A stretch of 64,000 nt of DNA, taken from NCBI RefSeq assembly GCF_900104795.1, contig NZ_FNTG01000001.1:2480001-2544000 (forward strand), read 5' to 3'. The position numbers were made by a program, and so were the translations under genes. Source of the stretch: Burkholderia sp. WP9 (GTDB lineage Bacteria; Pseudomonadota; Gammaproteobacteria; Burkholderiales; Burkholderiaceae). Under the pieces are notes generated by a model, which worked only from the letters and a program-made list of their open reading frames with translations, had not been told where the DNA came from and did no database searches. Positions 25,981 to 38,472 of this stretch are shown in pieces (the first letter of the stretch is position 1; each line of letters starts with the position of its first letter).

Positions 25981-26397
25981 TTACCACTTGCAACTACCCG
26001 GCGCCATCGCACCGGTATTAAGCAGGAATCCAATCTTTTGATTTTTCTTCTTGCTGGTGTAGACCATGGAGGACACGTCCGTTCCTTGAGTGATCATTTC
26101 GTACTCGCCGGACACTTGTCCGCTGAATACCTCGATCCACGTCGTGGTTTCCTGATCTGACGCATTCTTTTCGAGCGTGTCGCTTGCAGAATTGGCGAGC
26201 ACAAGCGGGATCGGCTGCTTCGCGTTCTGGTATCTGACGAATCCGGCCGAGAATTTGCTGGACGAATCGTAATACGTGCGCATCTCGAAGTTGACTGACT
26301 TGGCACCGCCAGAACTGAAGCAAAACGTTTCACTCGTCACTTCCGCATGGACGGCCAAAGGCAGAGCGAGAAGCGCAACGGCAAAAAGGGATTTCAT
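25981..26397 (-). CDS. Hypothetical secreted protein (138 aa)
   Basis: The ATG at 26397 gives a clean Sec signal peptide (MKSLFAVALLALPLAVHAEV, cleavage after HA or AHA). The mature part of about 120 residues is rich in S, T and beta-prone residues (SVNFEMRTYYDSS, TTWIEVFSGQVSGEYEMI) with two cysteines that could pair. I do not recognise the family. It is periplasmic or secreted. It lies between the IS3 fragment and tRNA-Ser, so it may belong to the accessory island. An ATG two codons upstream is an alternative start. Confidence 0.7.
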   Translation of the reverse strand: MKSLFAVALLALPLAVHAEVTSETFCFSSGGAKSVNFEMRTYYDSSSKFSAGFVRYQNAKQPIPLVLANSASDTLEKNASDQETTTWIEVFSGQVSGEYEMITQGTDVSSMVYTSKKKNQKIGFLLNTGAMAPGSCKW

Positions 26398-26540
26398 AAG
26401 CATCCGAAAAATGATGGTCAATCGCGTCACGCTTGACCCACGCAGGAACGGGAATCATGCACGAAGCGGTTAACGTGCAGCAAACGCCCCCTAGATGCAC
26501 GAAACTATTTTGATAGTCGATTCGTGAGCAGCAAAGCAAA

Positions 26541-26573
26541 AACCCCGCAGAATTTTCATTCTGCGGGGTTTTT
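26541..26573. terminator. Rho-independent terminator after tRNA-Ser
   Basis: AACCCCGCAGAA pairs with TTCTGCGGGGTT (12 bp) across a six-base loop. T-rich and A-rich flanks make it look bidirectional. It lies just past the 3' end of the tRNA-Ser gene on the minus strand. Confidence 0.85.
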
Positions 26574-26578
26574 AAATT

Positions 26579-26668
26579 TGGCGGAAAGGGTGAGATTCGA
26601 ACTCACGGTACCCCTAAAGGTACACTGGATTTCGAGTCCAGCGCATTCGACCACTCTGCCACCTTTCC
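26579..26668 (-). tRNA. tRNA-Ser, anticodon CGA
   Basis: The 90-nt gene has acceptor arms GGAAAGG/CCTTTCC, discriminator G and an encoded CCA. The D arm reads GCAGAGTGGTCGAATGC, the anticodon loop CTCGAAA gives anticodon CGA (reads UCG), the long class II variable arm contains TACCTTTAGGGGTA, and the T arm is GTGAGTTCGAATCTCAC. It lies directly downstream of serS in the same direction. Confidence 0.97.
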
Positions 26669-26829
26669 GGGTCTTCCAACTTGCAATAACCACGTTGCCG
26701 AGGTCGCTGCTTCGTCAGATCCAAGCGGGTCGTTGCTTGGGAGAGAAAGATTATAGAACAGCTGAATTGCTTTTCCAAGCCCCTCGTCAAAAATTTTTCA
26801 AAGGGGCTTGGCGGCCAGCCGCGCTCGAA

Positions 26830-28191
<1,362 letters not shown>

Positions 28192-28226
28192 TTAGATGGT
28201 CAGCGTGTGAATGCCGCCGCCAACCC

Positions 28227-29540
28227 TCAACCTTTCTTCGGCTTGTTTTCGCTGCGCCACTGCGCGTCGAGTTCGGCCAGACGTGCCATCTTGTCGCCGA
28301 TCTTGCCCTCCAGACCGCGCGGCGTCGGCTCGTACCAATGCGGATCGCGCATGTTCTCCGGCAGATAGGTCTCGCCGGCCGCGTACGCATCGGGTTCATC
28401 ATGCGCGTAGCGGTACTCGTGACCGTAGCCGAGTTCCTTCATCAGCTTGGTCGGCGCGTTGCGCAGATGCACCGGCACGCCGCGCGACTGATCCTTGCCG
28501 ACGAAGCGGCGCGCCTCGTTATAGGCGTTGTACCCGGCATTCGACTTCGGCGCGACCGCCAGATAGATGATGGCCTGCGCCAGGGCCAGTTCGCCTTCGG
28601 GCGTGCCGAGGCGTTCGTAGGTCTCGGCGGCGTCGAGCGCGATGCGCGCGGCGCGCGGATCGGCGAGACCGATATCCTCCCACGCCATGCGCACGATGCG
28701 GCGCGCCAGATAACGCGGGTCCGCGCCGCCGTCGAGCATGCGGCAGAACCAGTACAGCGCGCCGTCCGGACTGCTGCCGCGCACGGATTTATGCAGCGCG
28801 CTGATCTGGTCGTAGAATGCGTCGCCGCCTTTGTCGAAGCGGCGCAGATTTTCGGCGAGCGCGCTGCCGAGCAAGGCGCCGTCGATCTCGGTGGTTTTCT
28901 GCTGCGAAGCCGCCCGGGCGACGATTTCGAGGTTGTTCAGCAGCTTGCGGCCATCGCCATCGGCAGAACCGATCAGCGCGTCGCGGGCTTCGTCGGTGAA
29001 GGTGAGGCCGCCGAGTTCCTTTTGCGCGCGCTCGAGCAATTCGCGCTGCTCTTCGTCTGTCAGGCTTTTCAACACGTAAACGGCAGCACGCGAGAGCAAT
29101 GCGCTATTCACTTCGAACGACGGATTCTCGGTCGTCGCGCCGACGAACACGAACAGCCCCGATTCGACGTGCGGCAAGAACGCGTCTTGCTGGCTCTTGT
29201 TGAAGCGATGCACTTCGTCGACGAACACGAGCGTCTGATGCCCGTTCGCGCGATGAATCTGCGCGGTCTCGACCGCCTCGCGGATATCCTTCACGCCCGA
29301 GAGCACCGCGGACAGCGCGATGAACTCAGCGTGAAAGGCATCGGCCATGAGCCGGGCGAGTGTGGTTTTACCGACGCCGGGCGGGCCCCAGAGAATCATC
29401 GAATGGGCTTCGCCGGATTCGAATGCGACGCGCAGCGGCTTGTTCGGGCCGAGCAGGTGCTTCTGGCCGATCACTTCGTCGATATTGCGGGGCCGCAGGC
29501 GTTCGGCGAGCGGAACATTGGCACGGGTTTCTTCAAACAT
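28227..29540 (-). CDS. rarA: Replication-associated recombination protein RarA (MgsA)
   Basis: This 437-aa AAA+ ATPase acts at stalled replication forks and is related to RuvB and clamp loaders. The Walker A motif [12 protein letters not shown] begins near residue 51, Walker B ([15 protein letters not shown]) lies near 110, and sensor 1 ([13 protein letters not shown]) near 140. The C-terminal MgsA domain includes the [11 protein letters not shown] and [13 protein letters not shown] motifs. The ATG at 29540 gives the conserved [17 protein letters not shown] start; the longer frame upstream is cysteine-rich noise. Its position between lolA and serS follows the enterobacterial order apart from an inserted block. 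Confidence 0.96.
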   Translation of the reverse strand: MFEETRANVPLAERLRPRNIDEVIGQKHLLGPNKPLRVAFESGEAHSMILWGPPGVGKTTLARLMADAFHAEFIALSAVLSGVKDIREAVETAQIHRANGHQTLVFVDEVHRFNKSQQDAFLPHVESGLFVFVGATTENPSFEVNSALLSRAAVYVLKSLTDEEQRELLERAQKELGGLTFTDEARDALIGSADGDGRKLLNNLEIVARAASQQKTTEIDGALLGSALAENLRRFDKGGDAFYDQISALHKSVRGSSPDGALYWFCRMLDGGADPRYLARRIVRMAWEDIGLADPRAARIALDAAETYERLGTPEGELALAQAIIYLAVAPKSNAGYNAYNEARRFVGKDQSRGVPVHLRNAPTKLMKELGYGHEYRYAHDEPDAYAAGETYLPENMRDPHWYEPTPRGLEGKIGDKMARLAELDAQWRSENKPKKG

Positions 29541-29898
29541 GACGTTTTGGGGATAATCTCGGCTTTTCCGGACGCGGTTCGTGTGAAGGCGGCGTACTGC
29601 CGGTGAGCCACGCCAGCACGCGAAAGTGCGGGCAACGTCCTGCATTATGACAGTGACGGCGCCCGGACGAAGAGGCCGCGCGACGCGCGGGGACGACTCG
29701 GGTGGCGCAGGCCGTGCAAAAATCCGGAAATGGATAGCGCGGACGGACGACACAAGAGGACGGCGCAAGCAGACCGAGCAACAGCACAGCGCAACCGGAC
29801 ACGCAAGCGAAGCCCCACCGCGGACATAACAGCAAACGCAACCGCCGACGCAACTTCGCAGGCAAGTCGGCAAGCAACACCAACAGGGACAAGACCAG
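29541..29898. other. Divergent intergenic region, rarA / NCS1 transporter
   Basis: These 358 bases carry the promoters of both genes. The right half is a C/A-rich, GCAAGC-repetitive stretch of low complexity. I looked for a thiamine-pyrophosphate riboswitch because of the transporter family and did not find the conserved THI-box core. No gene is supported here. Confidence 0.45.
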
Positions 29899-31215
29899 AT
29901 GGCACAAGATCCAATCGCCGGCGACGCCGGTTCCACCTACGCGCCGCTCACGCCGGTGCCCGATGCGCGCCGCGCGTTCCGCACCGGCGACGCGTTCGCG
30001 CTCTGGTTTTCGCTCGGCATCGGCCTGCTGGTCGCGCAAGCGGGTGCGCTGCTGGTGCCGGGGCTGTCGTTGCCGCACGCGTTGCTGGCGATCGTGATCG
30101 GCAGCGTGATCGGCGTGGTGCTACTGGCGCTGGCCGGCGTGATCGGCACGGATACGGGGCTCGCGGCGATGTCGTCGCTGCGCCCGACGCTCGGCGTGCG
30201 CGGCGCGTCGGTGCCCGCCGTGCTGAACGCGGTGCAACTGGTCGGCTGGGGCTCGTTCGAAGTGATCGTCATGCGCGATTCCGCCGACGCCCTCGCCAAG
30301 CAGGCCTTCGGCCTCTCCATGCCGCTCATCTGGACCGTGATCTTCGGCTTGCTCGCGACGCTGCTGGCGATCAGCGGCCCGCTCTCGTTCGTGCGGCGCT
30401 TTCTGCGCACGTGGGGCATCTGGCTGCTGCTCGCGGGCGCGGCGTGGCTCACGTGGAATCTGCTCGCCACACACGATCTGGCCGCGCTGATGCGCCGCCC
30501 CGGCACGGGCGAGATGTCGTTCGGCGGCGCCATCGATCTGGTGGTGGCCATGCCGCTGTCGTGGCTGCCGCTGATCGCCGACTACACGCGCTTCGGCCGT
30601 CGTCCCGGTGAAACGTTCCGTGGCACGCTGCTCGGCTACGGCATCGCCAACATCTGGTTTTACGCGCTCGGCGCGATCTACGGCCTAGCGGCGGGCGGCG
30701 GCGATGCATTGCTGACGGGCGCCCTGGCGCAAGCCGGCGGCGGTCTCGCGCTGCTGCTGATCCTGATCGACGAAGTCGACAACGCGTTCGCCGACATTCA
30801 CTCCGCCGCGGTGTCGACAGGCACGTTCTGGACGCGCGGCAGCGTGCCCATTCTGTCGGCGGCGTTCGGCGCGCTGTGCACGCTGATCGCCCTGGCCGTG
30901 CCGATGGCGAAGTATCAGAACTTCCTGCTGCTGATCGGCTCGGTGTTCGCGCCGCTGTTCGGCGTGGTGCTGGTGGATCACTTCATCTTGCGCAAGCGCC
31001 GCATCGAAGTGACCGCGCTCGCCGACGTGCGTGGCCGTTACGGCTTCTCGGGCGGTTGGCATCTGAGCGCGTTTCTCGCGTGGGCCATCGGCATCGCCGC
31101 GTATCAGGCGATCAACCAGTGGCTGCCGAATCTCGGCGCGACCTTGCCGGCGCTGGTGATCGGCGCGGTGTGCTATCTGGCGTTCGTGTCAGCGCGCAAG
31201 ACGGCGTATGCGTGA
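29899..31215 (+). CDS. NCS1-family transporter (CodB/CytX-like)
   Basis: This 438-aa membrane protein has about 12 hydrophobic segments. The family motifs are visible: FSLGIGLLVAQAGALLVPGL in helix 1, LVGWGSFEVIVMRDSAD near residue 115, LPLIADYTRFGR near 225 and DEVDNAFADIHSAA near 290. NCS1 proteins import nucleobases, hydantoins or related compounds with Na+ or H+. The CytX subgroup is a predicted hydroxymethylpyrimidine transporter and the closest by feel, but without a THI-box or thiamin genes next to it the substrate stays open. GGGACAAG precedes the ATG. Confidence 0.85.
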   Translation: MAQDPIAGDAGSTYAPLTPVPDARRAFRTGDAFALWFSLGIGLLVAQAGALLVPGLSLPHALLAIVIGSVIGVVLLALAGVIGTDTGLAAMSSLRPTLGVRGASVPAVLNAVQLVGWGSFEVIVMRDSADALAKQAFGLSMPLIWTVIFGLLATLLAISGPLSFVRRFLRTWGIWLLLAGAAWLTWNLLATHDLAALMRRPGTGEMSFGGAIDLVVAMPLSWLPLIADYTRFGRRPGETFRGTLLGYGIANIWFYALGAIYGLAAGGGDALLTGALAQAGGGLALLLILIDEVDNAFADIHSAAVSTGTFWTRGSVPILSAAFGALCTLIALAVPMAKYQNFLLLIGSVFAPLFGVVLVDHFILRKRRIEVTALADVRGRYGFSGGWHLSAFLAWAIGIAAYQAINQWLPNLGATLPALVIGAVCYLAFVSARKTAYA

Positions 31216-31255
31216 GTCTTGAGGCACGGTAGTCGCGGCAAACTCTCAAAAACGC

Positions 31256-31284
31256 AAAAAGGCCTGCAAATGCAGGCCTTTTTT
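31256..31284. terminator. Bidirectional rho-independent terminator
   Basis: An 8-bp perfect stem (GGCCTGCA/TGCAGGCC) with a two-base loop is flanked by five A's and six T's. It serves the converging NCS1 transporter and ureohydrolase genes. Confidence 0.9.
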
Positions 31285-31309
31285 CATTGCCAGACGTAGC
31301 GAGCTCACT

Positions 31310-32299
31310 TCAACGCGTGGAAGCCCGATACTCGACGCCCGGCAACACGCACAGCAATTCGAACGCGAGATTCGCGCCGAGCAGCGCGGTCGTGCCGAAT
31401 GGATCGTACGGCGGCGCGACCTCGACCAGATCGCAGCCGACGATATTCAGCCCACGCGAGCCGCGAATGATTTCAAGCGCCTGCGGCACCGTCAGACCGG
31501 CGATTTCCGGCGTGCCCGTGCCAGGCGCAAAAGCCGGATCGATCCCGTCGATGTCGAACGTGATGTATACCGGGCCGTCGCCCATGCGCTCGCGCACACG
31601 CGCCATCAGCGGCACGAGCGACTGGTTCCAGCAGGCTTCGGCCTGCACGACTTCGAAGCCCTGATCGCGGCACCAGTCGAAGTCTTCCGCCGCGTATCCT
31701 GTGCCGCGCAAACCGATCTGCACGACCCGATCGCAATCGAGCAAGCCCTCTTCCACCGCGCGGCGGAACGGCGTGCCGTGCGCGATCTTCTCGCCCATCA
31801 TGGTGTCGTTGACGTCGGCGTGCGCATCCACGTGAATCAGGCCGACCTTGCCGTGCTTGCGATGAATCGCGCGCAGGATCGGCAGCGCGATGGTGTGATC
31901 GCCGCCCAGCGTGATCGGCTTGCAATCGTGCTGAAGAATTTCGTCGTACGCGGTTTCGATGCGCGCGATCGAATCGTGCAGGTTGTACGGATTGATCGCG
32001 ACGTCGCCGAGATCTGCCACGCGCAGCGAATCGAACGGCGCGGCGCGCGTCGCCATGTTGTAGGGGCGCAGCAGCACGGACTCGCTGCGAATCTGGCGCG
32101 GCCCGAAGCGCGCGCCGGTGCGGTTCGAGGTGCCGAGATCGAACGGCACGCCGACGAAGCAGGCGTCGAACCCTTCGGCCGAGCCGACGTTCGGCAGCCG
32201 CATCATCGTCGCAATGCCGCCGCAGCGGGGCATCGCGTTGCCGGACAGCGGCTGCGGCCGTTCACCGGCTTCGGGATTAATGAAGGAAGAGGTATTCAT
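31310..32299 (-). CDS. speB: Ureohydrolase: guanidinobutyrase/agmatinase
   Basis: This is a 329-aa Mn2+-dependent enzyme. The metal-binding motifs LGGDHTIALP, HVDAHADVND and TFDIDGIDPAFAPGTGTPE are all present. The N-terminal part (MPRCGGIATMMRLP, then FGPRQIRSES and RPYNMATRAAPFDSL) resembles my memory of Pseudomonas aeruginosa GbuA more than classical SpeB, so 4-guanidinobutyrate to 4-aminobutyrate plus urea is the more likely reaction; agmatinase is the alternative and is the usual database label. The divergent LysR gene 172 bp away fits a GbuR/GpuR-like regulator. The start at 32299 is preceded by weak signals only. Confidence 0.9.
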   Translation of the reverse strand: MNTSSFINPEAGERPQPLSGNAMPRCGGIATMMRLPNVGSAEGFDACFVGVPFDLGTSNRTGARFGPRQIRSESVLLRPYNMATRAAPFDSLRVADLGDVAINPYNLHDSIARIETAYDEILQHDCKPITLGGDHTIALPILRAIHRKHGKVGLIHVDAHADVNDTMMGEKIAHGTPFRRAVEEGLLDCDRVVQIGLRGTGYAAEDFDWCRDQGFEVVQAEACWNQSLVPLMARVRERMGDGPVYITFDIDGIDPAFAPGTGTPEIAGLTVPQALEIIRGSRGLNIVGCDLVEVAPPYDPFGTTALLGANLAFELLCVLPGVEYRASTR

Positions 32300-32471
32300 C
32301 GTGTCTCGGCAATGAAAAAGGGCAGCAAGCAAAATCTTGCAGACCGGCCGAGAAGAAGCATCTGAACCGCACCTTGCCGGGCGAATCTCGATTCTTGAGC
32401 AGTTTCCCAGAAGTTAAAATAGCAACAGAATAAACTTCACATTGATTCCCGGCGATGTATCCTGACGTCCC

Positions 32472-33392
32472 ATGTTCTCCCAACTCACCGATCTCGACCT
32501 GCGGCTGATACGCGTATTTCTTGCCATTGTCGACGCGGGCGGCGTGTCGCCGGCCCAGGCGACCCTCAACGTCGGCCAGTCGACCATCAGCACGCAGCTT
32601 GCCACACTTGAAACGCGCCTCGGCTACCGGTTGTGCGAGCGCGGCCGCGGCGGCTTCAGCCTGACCGCGCGCGGCGAGCAGTTCATCGACGCCGCCCGCG
32701 CGCTGCTGTCGGCCGTGGACAACTTCGGCATGCAGGCGCGCAACGTGGGCCGCAAGCTGGTCGGCACGCTCGACATCGGCATGATCGGCCACACGCCGGT
32801 GTCGGCGAGCGCGCGCATCAGCGATGCGATCGGACGGTTCCGGGCACGCGATCAATCGGTGCGGTTTTCGATTCTGGTGCGCTCGCCGGGTGAACTAGAA
32901 GAACTGCTGCTCAATGGGCGGATACAGATTGGCATCGGCTATTTCTGGCACCGCGTGCCATCACTCGAATATACCGAGGTGTTCGCGGAAGATCAGTTCG
33001 CTTATTGCGCGAAAGGGCATCCGCTGTTCGCGCAAGCGGGCGAGGTGCCGCCAGCCGAGGCTGCACAGCACGAGTGGGCGTGGCGCAGTTATCCGCTGCC
33101 CGAAGCCGAAAGCTCGACCACGCCGCAGAATGTCACCGCCGTCGCCGACAACATGGAAGCGGTCGCGATGCTGGTGCTCTCCGGGCATCACCTCGGCTAT
33201 CTGCCGGGGCATTTCGCGGCGCCGTTCGTCAAGCAAGGGTTGCTCGCGGCGCTGAATCCCGCGCAGATGCGCTACCGCGTGGCGTTTCATATGGTCACGC
33301 GCGCGCGGCAGCATCGCACGGATATTGTCGAAGCGTTTATCGACGATATGAAGGCCGCGCATCCCGTGCAGGTTTTGCAGGTGGATGAGTAG
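32472..33392 (+). CDS. LysR-family regulator, probably of the divergent ureohydrolase
   Basis: This is a 306-aa regulator. The winged HTH at about residues 5-62 contains GGVSPAQATLNVGQSTISTQ, and the substrate-binding domain spans about 90-295. LysR proteins usually control the divergent neighbour, here the guanidinobutyrase/agmatinase gene, and sense its substrate. The 172-bp spacer is A/T-rich and can hold the T-N11-A operator. A strong hairpin terminator follows 27 bp after the stop. Confidence 0.92.
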   Translation: MFSQLTDLDLRLIRVFLAIVDAGGVSPAQATLNVGQSTISTQLATLETRLGYRLCERGRGGFSLTARGEQFIDAARALLSAVDNFGMQARNVGRKLVGTLDIGMIGHTPVSASARISDAIGRFRARDQSVRFSILVRSPGELEELLLNGRIQIGIGYFWHRVPSLEYTEVFAEDQFAYCAKGHPLFAQAGEVPPAEAAQHEWAWRSYPLPEAESSTTPQNVTAVADNMEAVAMLVLSGHHLGYLPGHFAAPFVKQGLLAALNPAQMRYRVAFHMVTRARQHRTDIVEAFIDDMKAAHPVQVLQVDE

Positions 33393-33419
33393 CGGCAACG
33401 CTAGCGGCCCGCCATGAAA

Positions 33420-33444
33420 AAAGCCGCGCACGGAGCGCGGCTTT
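33420..33444. terminator. Rho-independent terminator between LysR gene and lolA
   Basis: AAAGCCGCGC pairs with GCGCGGCTTT (10 bp) across the loop ACGGA, with A's before and T's in the stem end. It serves two converging genes. Confidence 0.85.
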
Positions 33445-33473
33445 CTGCCTGTCATATGCCACCCGCAGGCGGT

Positions 33474-34211
33474 TTAGCCGTTGATCACGTCCGCGCCCTT
33501 GGGCACCGTGAACTTGAACGCGTCGGCCGGCAGCGGCGGGTTCTTCTGAATGTTCGAGAAGGTCAGCAGCGTGACGTTGCCGAACACGTCGTGCAATTCC
33601 ATCGCTTCGAGATTGCCGTCCTTGAAGCCGATGCCCACGCGCTGAAACTGCGTGTCTTTCGCCTTCGGCGTCAGTTCGAGCCAGTCGATGCCGGCCTTCA
33701 CACCCGCGTCACGCAGCGTGAAGTTCTTGTCGAGATCGTTGCTGCCGAACAGGATCGCCGCCGGGCTCGCGCCGAGCGCGCCACCGAGACTACGCACTGT
33801 CACCTGATTCAGATCCTTGTCGTACACGTAGAGCTTGTCGCCGTCCGCTTGCAGCAGTTGGGCATAGGGCTTCTCGTATTGCCAGATGAACTTGCCGGGG
33901 CGCGCGAAGGTGAAGGTGCCGCTCGACGTGCCGGTCTTGCCGGTGCCCGTGGTGGACAGCGTGCCGCTCGCGCCCTGCTGCGCCTTGCTTGGCGCCCGCA
34001 CTTCCTGCTGCACGAAGGTGCCGCGCGCCGAATGCACTTGCGCGACGAACGCTTTCAGCTGCTCGGTGCCGCTCGCGAATGCCTGCGATGCGAACAGCAC
34101 CGATGCGCCGATCGCCACACTGCCCACGCCACGCGCGAGGGTCCGCGCGAGTTGGCCGAAACGGCCGGATTGAGCCTTCTCTCGAGCGTGCTGCTGCGCG
34201 AATAGCTGCAT
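33474..34211 (-). CDS. lolA: Outer-membrane lipoprotein carrier protein LolA
   Basis: This 245-aa periplasmic chaperone takes lipoproteins from LolCDE and hands them to LolB. The ATG at 34211 (GGGAGA before it) gives a long n-region and a signal sequence ending near FASQAFASG (about residue 47). The mature part has [29 protein letters not shown] and [16 protein letters not shown], all family-typical, with the hydrophobic half-barrel expected. It lies downstream of ftsK in the same direction, as in E. coli. The n-region of about 25 residues is longer than usual. Confidence 0.94.
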   Translation of the reverse strand: MQLFAQQHAREKAQSGRFGQLARTLARGVGSVAIGASVLFASQAFASGTEQLKAFVAQVHSARGTFVQQEVRAPSKAQQGASGTLSTTGTGKTGTSSGTFTFARPGKFIWQYEKPYAQLLQADGDKLYVYDKDLNQVTVRSLGGALGASPAAILFGSNDLDKNFTLRDAGVKAGIDWLELTPKAKDTQFQRVGIGFKDGNLEAMELHDVFGNVTLLTFSNIQKNPPLPADAFKFTVPKGADVING

Positions 34212-34633
34212 ATAGTTTTCTCCCTTGATTGAATTCGTTGAGCGGTCGTGACCGCTTGCTTGCGCATTGGGCGATGCCTGCGCGACCATTGGCGAGGGGC
34301 TGCCGCGATGCCAGCGAGCCTGCGTCCCATTCGCCGTACCCAAGCGTGTAGGGGCAGCTTAGCCACCTCGCCTTAAACGAGCCTTAGGGTAGCGACCGGC
34401 CCTTCACAGACGCAAAGCATGGCTCGCCAAACGAGCCTTCGCAGTGGTAGCGACGCCTCAACGCCGCGACGCGTGGCTTGCTTTCCTTGTGGCGACGCTA
34501 ACGAGGCGTCCGCGTCTCGCCGCCGACAGTGCATTCGCCACTTCGTTGCGAACTCGCTGCCGTCGGTCAATCCGCGCTGCCGCGCCGGGGCGAGAATATT
34601 CGCCGCCTCGCTGCGATCTCGCTGCCCGTCGGC
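34212..34633. other. Gap between ftsK and lolA
   Basis: These 422 bases carry no supported gene. The stretch 34380-34620 is rich in short related words such as GCGACGC, CTCGCTGC and GAGCCTT. Open frames on both strands have R/S-rich, non-protein-like composition. It probably holds the lolA promoter, meaning lolA need not depend on the ftsK promoter. Confidence 0.4.
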
Positions 34634-36946
34634 TTATTCCGCTTCCCGCGCCGGCGCCAGAATCTCGCGATTGCCGTTCGATGACATGGCCGAGACCACG
34701 CCCGAATTCTCCATCTGCTCGAGCAGGCGCGCCGCGCGGTTATAGCCGATGCGCAAATGCCGCTGCACCAGCGAGATCGACGCGCGGCGGTTCTTCAGCA
34801 CGACGTCGACTGCCTGGTCGTATAACGGGTCCGACTCGCCGTCGCCCGATCCGGTTCCCCCGGCGCCCGCCGAGCCTTCGTCGCCCTCGCCCGTCACGCC
34901 GCCTTCGAGAATGCCTTCGATATAGTTCGGCTCGCCCTGCTCCTTGAGTTTGTCGACGACGCGATGCACTTCCTCATCCGACACGAACGCGCCGTGCACG
35001 CGTACCGGCAAACCGCTGCCCGGCGGCAGATACAGCATGTCGCCCATGCCGAGCAGCGATTCCGCGCCCTGCTGGTCGAGAATCGTGCGCGAGTCGATCT
35101 TCGAGGACACCTGGAAGGCCATCCGCGTCGGCACGTTGGCCTTGATGAGACCGGTGATCACATCCACCGACGGACGCTGCGTCGCCAGAATCAGGTGAAT
35201 GCCGGCCGCGCGCGCCTTCTGCGCGATGCGCGCGATCAGCTCTTCGACCTTCTTGCCGACCACCATCATCAGGTCGGCCAGTTCGTCGATCACCACGACG
35301 ATGTTCGGCAGGCGCGTGAGCGGTTCCGGATCGTCCGGCGTGAGGCTGAACGGATTCGGCAGCTTTTCTTCGCGCTTGGCGGCTTCGTCGATTTTGTTGT
35401 TGTAGCCGGCGAGGTTACGCACGCCGAGCTTGCTCATGAGCTTGTAGCGGCGCTCCATTTCGGCGACCGCCCAGTTCAGCGCGTGACCGGCCTGGCGCAT
35501 ATCCGTCACCACCGGACACAGCAGATGCGGAATGCCTTCATAGACGCTCATTTCCAGCATCTTCGGATCGATCAGGATCATGCGGACCTGATCGGCGCTC
35601 GCCTTGTAGAGCAGCGACAGGATCATCGCGTTGATGCCCACCGATTTGCCCGAGCCCGTGGTACCGGCCACCAGCAAGTGCGGCATCTTCGCGAGGTCGG
35701 CGCACACCGGTTTGCCGCCGATGTCTTTACCCAGGCCCATGGTCAGCGGCGACGCGGCATCCGCATACACCGCCGAGCCGAGAATCTCCGAGAGACTCAC
35801 GGTCTGCCGACGCTGGTTCGGCAACTCCAGCGCCATGAAATTCTTGCCCGGAATCGTTTCGACCACACGGATCGACACGAGCGACAGCGAACGCGCGAGG
35901 TCTTTGGCGAGACCGACGATCTGGCTGCCCTTCACGCCCGTGGCCGGCTCGATCTCATAGCGCGTGACCACCGGGCCCGGATACGCCGCGACCACGCTCA
36001 CTTCGACGCCGAAGTCCTTGAGCTTCTTCTCAATCAGACGGGACGTGAATTCCAGCGTATCCGCGGAAATGGTTTCCTGAGCGGCGGGCGCGGCATCGAG
36101 CAGCGAAATGGGCGGCAAGGTGGAATCGCCCGGCAGGTCCGTGAAGAGCGGCACTTGCCGCTCCTTCTCGACGCGCTCCGACTTGGCCGGCGTGACGACC
36201 GGCGGCACGATCATGACCGGCTCGTGTTCCTCGATCCGCACGCGGCCCTTCTCGACCTTGCCTTCGCGCTTGACGGCGGCCGCTTCGCCCAACTTACGGT
36301 CACGGCCGGCCTCACGGCGCAGCTTGGCGAAGGTCACCGCGGAAATGATCGATTCGCCGACCTTCTCCGACACCGACAGCCACGAAAAACGGAAATACAG
36401 CGACAGGCCGATGCCGAGCACGATCAAGAGCGCCAGCGTCCCGCCCGTGAAACCCAGTGCATGCGACACGCCGCGCGCAACGGCCTCGCCGATCACGCCA
36501 CCCGGCGCGCGCGGCAACTGCACTTTGAGCGACCACATGCGCAACGCCTCGATGCCGTCGCACGCCAGCAGCACGAGCATGAAAGCGAACGCGTCGGCAA
36601 GCCAGCTCTCGCGCGGCACGTCTTCCTGCTCTTCCTCGTGACGGGTGATGCGCTTGTAGTTCGCGGAGATATGGCGGCCGAGCAGCACGATCCACCAGTA
36701 GGCAGACAGGCCGAACAGCAGCAGCAGGATGTCCGACGTCCACGCGCCGACGCGGCCCGCCCAGTTGGCAATATGGTCGACCTGCGCGGCATGGGTCCAG
36801 CTCGGATCGCGCCGGCTATAGCTGACGAGCGCCATGAGCAGGAAGACGCCGAGCGCCACCTGCAGGATCCAGCGGATTTCGGTGAAAAGGCGCGACATGC
36901 GGTGCGGCAATGCCTGCGCGCTCGCGGAATAGGGAGCTTTTGCCAT
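34634..36946 (-). CDS. ftsK: DNA translocase FtsK
   Basis: This is a 770-aa septum-located DNA pump that helps resolve chromosome dimers at dif. The N-terminal 200 residues hold four transmembrane helices, the linker (about 205-300) is short, and the motor has Walker [12 protein letters not shown] at 428-438 and Walker [15 protein letters not shown] near 530. The C-terminal gamma domain (about 690-765, [23 protein letters not shown]) is a winged helix that reads KOPS and activates XerD. The ATG at 36946 starts [10 protein letters not shown]. The length is shorter than E. coli FtsK because of the linker, as is normal in beta-proteobacteria. Confidence 0.96.
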   Translation of the reverse strand: MAKAPYSASAQALPHRMSRLFTEIRWILQVALGVFLLMALVSYSRRDPSWTHAAQVDHIANWAGRVGAWTSDILLLLFGLSAYWWIVLLGRHISANYKRITRHEEEQEDVPRESWLADAFAFMLVLLACDGIEALRMWSLKVQLPRAPGGVIGEAVARGVSHALGFTGGTLALLIVLGIGLSLYFRFSWLSVSEKVGESIISAVTFAKLRREAGRDRKLGEAAAVKREGKVEKGRVRIEEHEPVMIVPPVVTPAKSERVEKERQVPLFTDLPGDSTLPPISLLDAAPAAQETISADTLEFTSRLIEKKLKDFGVEVSVVAAYPGPVVTRYEIEPATGVKGSQIVGLAKDLARSLSLVSIRVVETIPGKNFMALELPNQRRQTVSLSEILGSAVYADAASPLTMGLGKDIGGKPVCADLAKMPHLLVAGTTGSGKSVGINAMILSLLYKASADQVRMILIDPKMLEMSVYEGIPHLLCPVVTDMRQAGHALNWAVAEMERRYKLMSKLGVRNLAGYNNKIDEAAKREEKLPNPFSLTPDDPEPLTRLPNIVVVIDELADLMMVVGKKVEELIARIAQKARAAGIHLILATQRPSVDVITGLIKANVPTRMAFQVSSKIDSRTILDQQGAESLLGMGDMLYLPPGSGLPVRVHGAFVSDEEVHRVVDKLKEQGEPNYIEGILEGGVTGEGDEGSAGAGGTGSGDGESDPLYDQAVDVVLKNRRASISLVQRHLRIGYNRAARLLEQMENSGVVSAMSSNGNREILAPAREAE

Positions 36947-38293
<1,347 letters not shown>

Positions 38294-38379
38294 TCAGCCG
38301 CGCCGGCCAGCGAGCCGGTCAGAAAGATTGGCGCAACGGTAAAATAGCGGTCGGGTTTAGCCCGGCCGCCTGTCAGAAG

Positions 38380-38413
38380 AAAGGCCGCGGCTGACAAGCC
38401 GGCGGCCTTTTTG
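38380..38413 (+). terminator. Rho-independent terminator after trxB
   Basis: AAAGGCCGCGGCT pairs with AGCCGGCGGCCTTT with one mismatch, followed by a T-run. It lies 87 bp after the trxB stop. Confidence 0.75.
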
Positions 38414-38472
38414 CATTCCGGTCGCAAGCAAGCGTCGCGCGACCGATCCACTTTTCTGCGTGTCTTACCCCT

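Noticed and set aside
26579..26668. attL/attR direct repeat pairing with the tRNA-Ser 3' end
   Set aside because: No second copy of the tRNA 3' end was seen by eye in the window, so attachment sites cannot be claimed.
29541..29898. Possible TPP riboswitch upstream of the CytX-like transporter
   Set aside because: The THI-box core words are not present in the region, so no riboswitch call is made.
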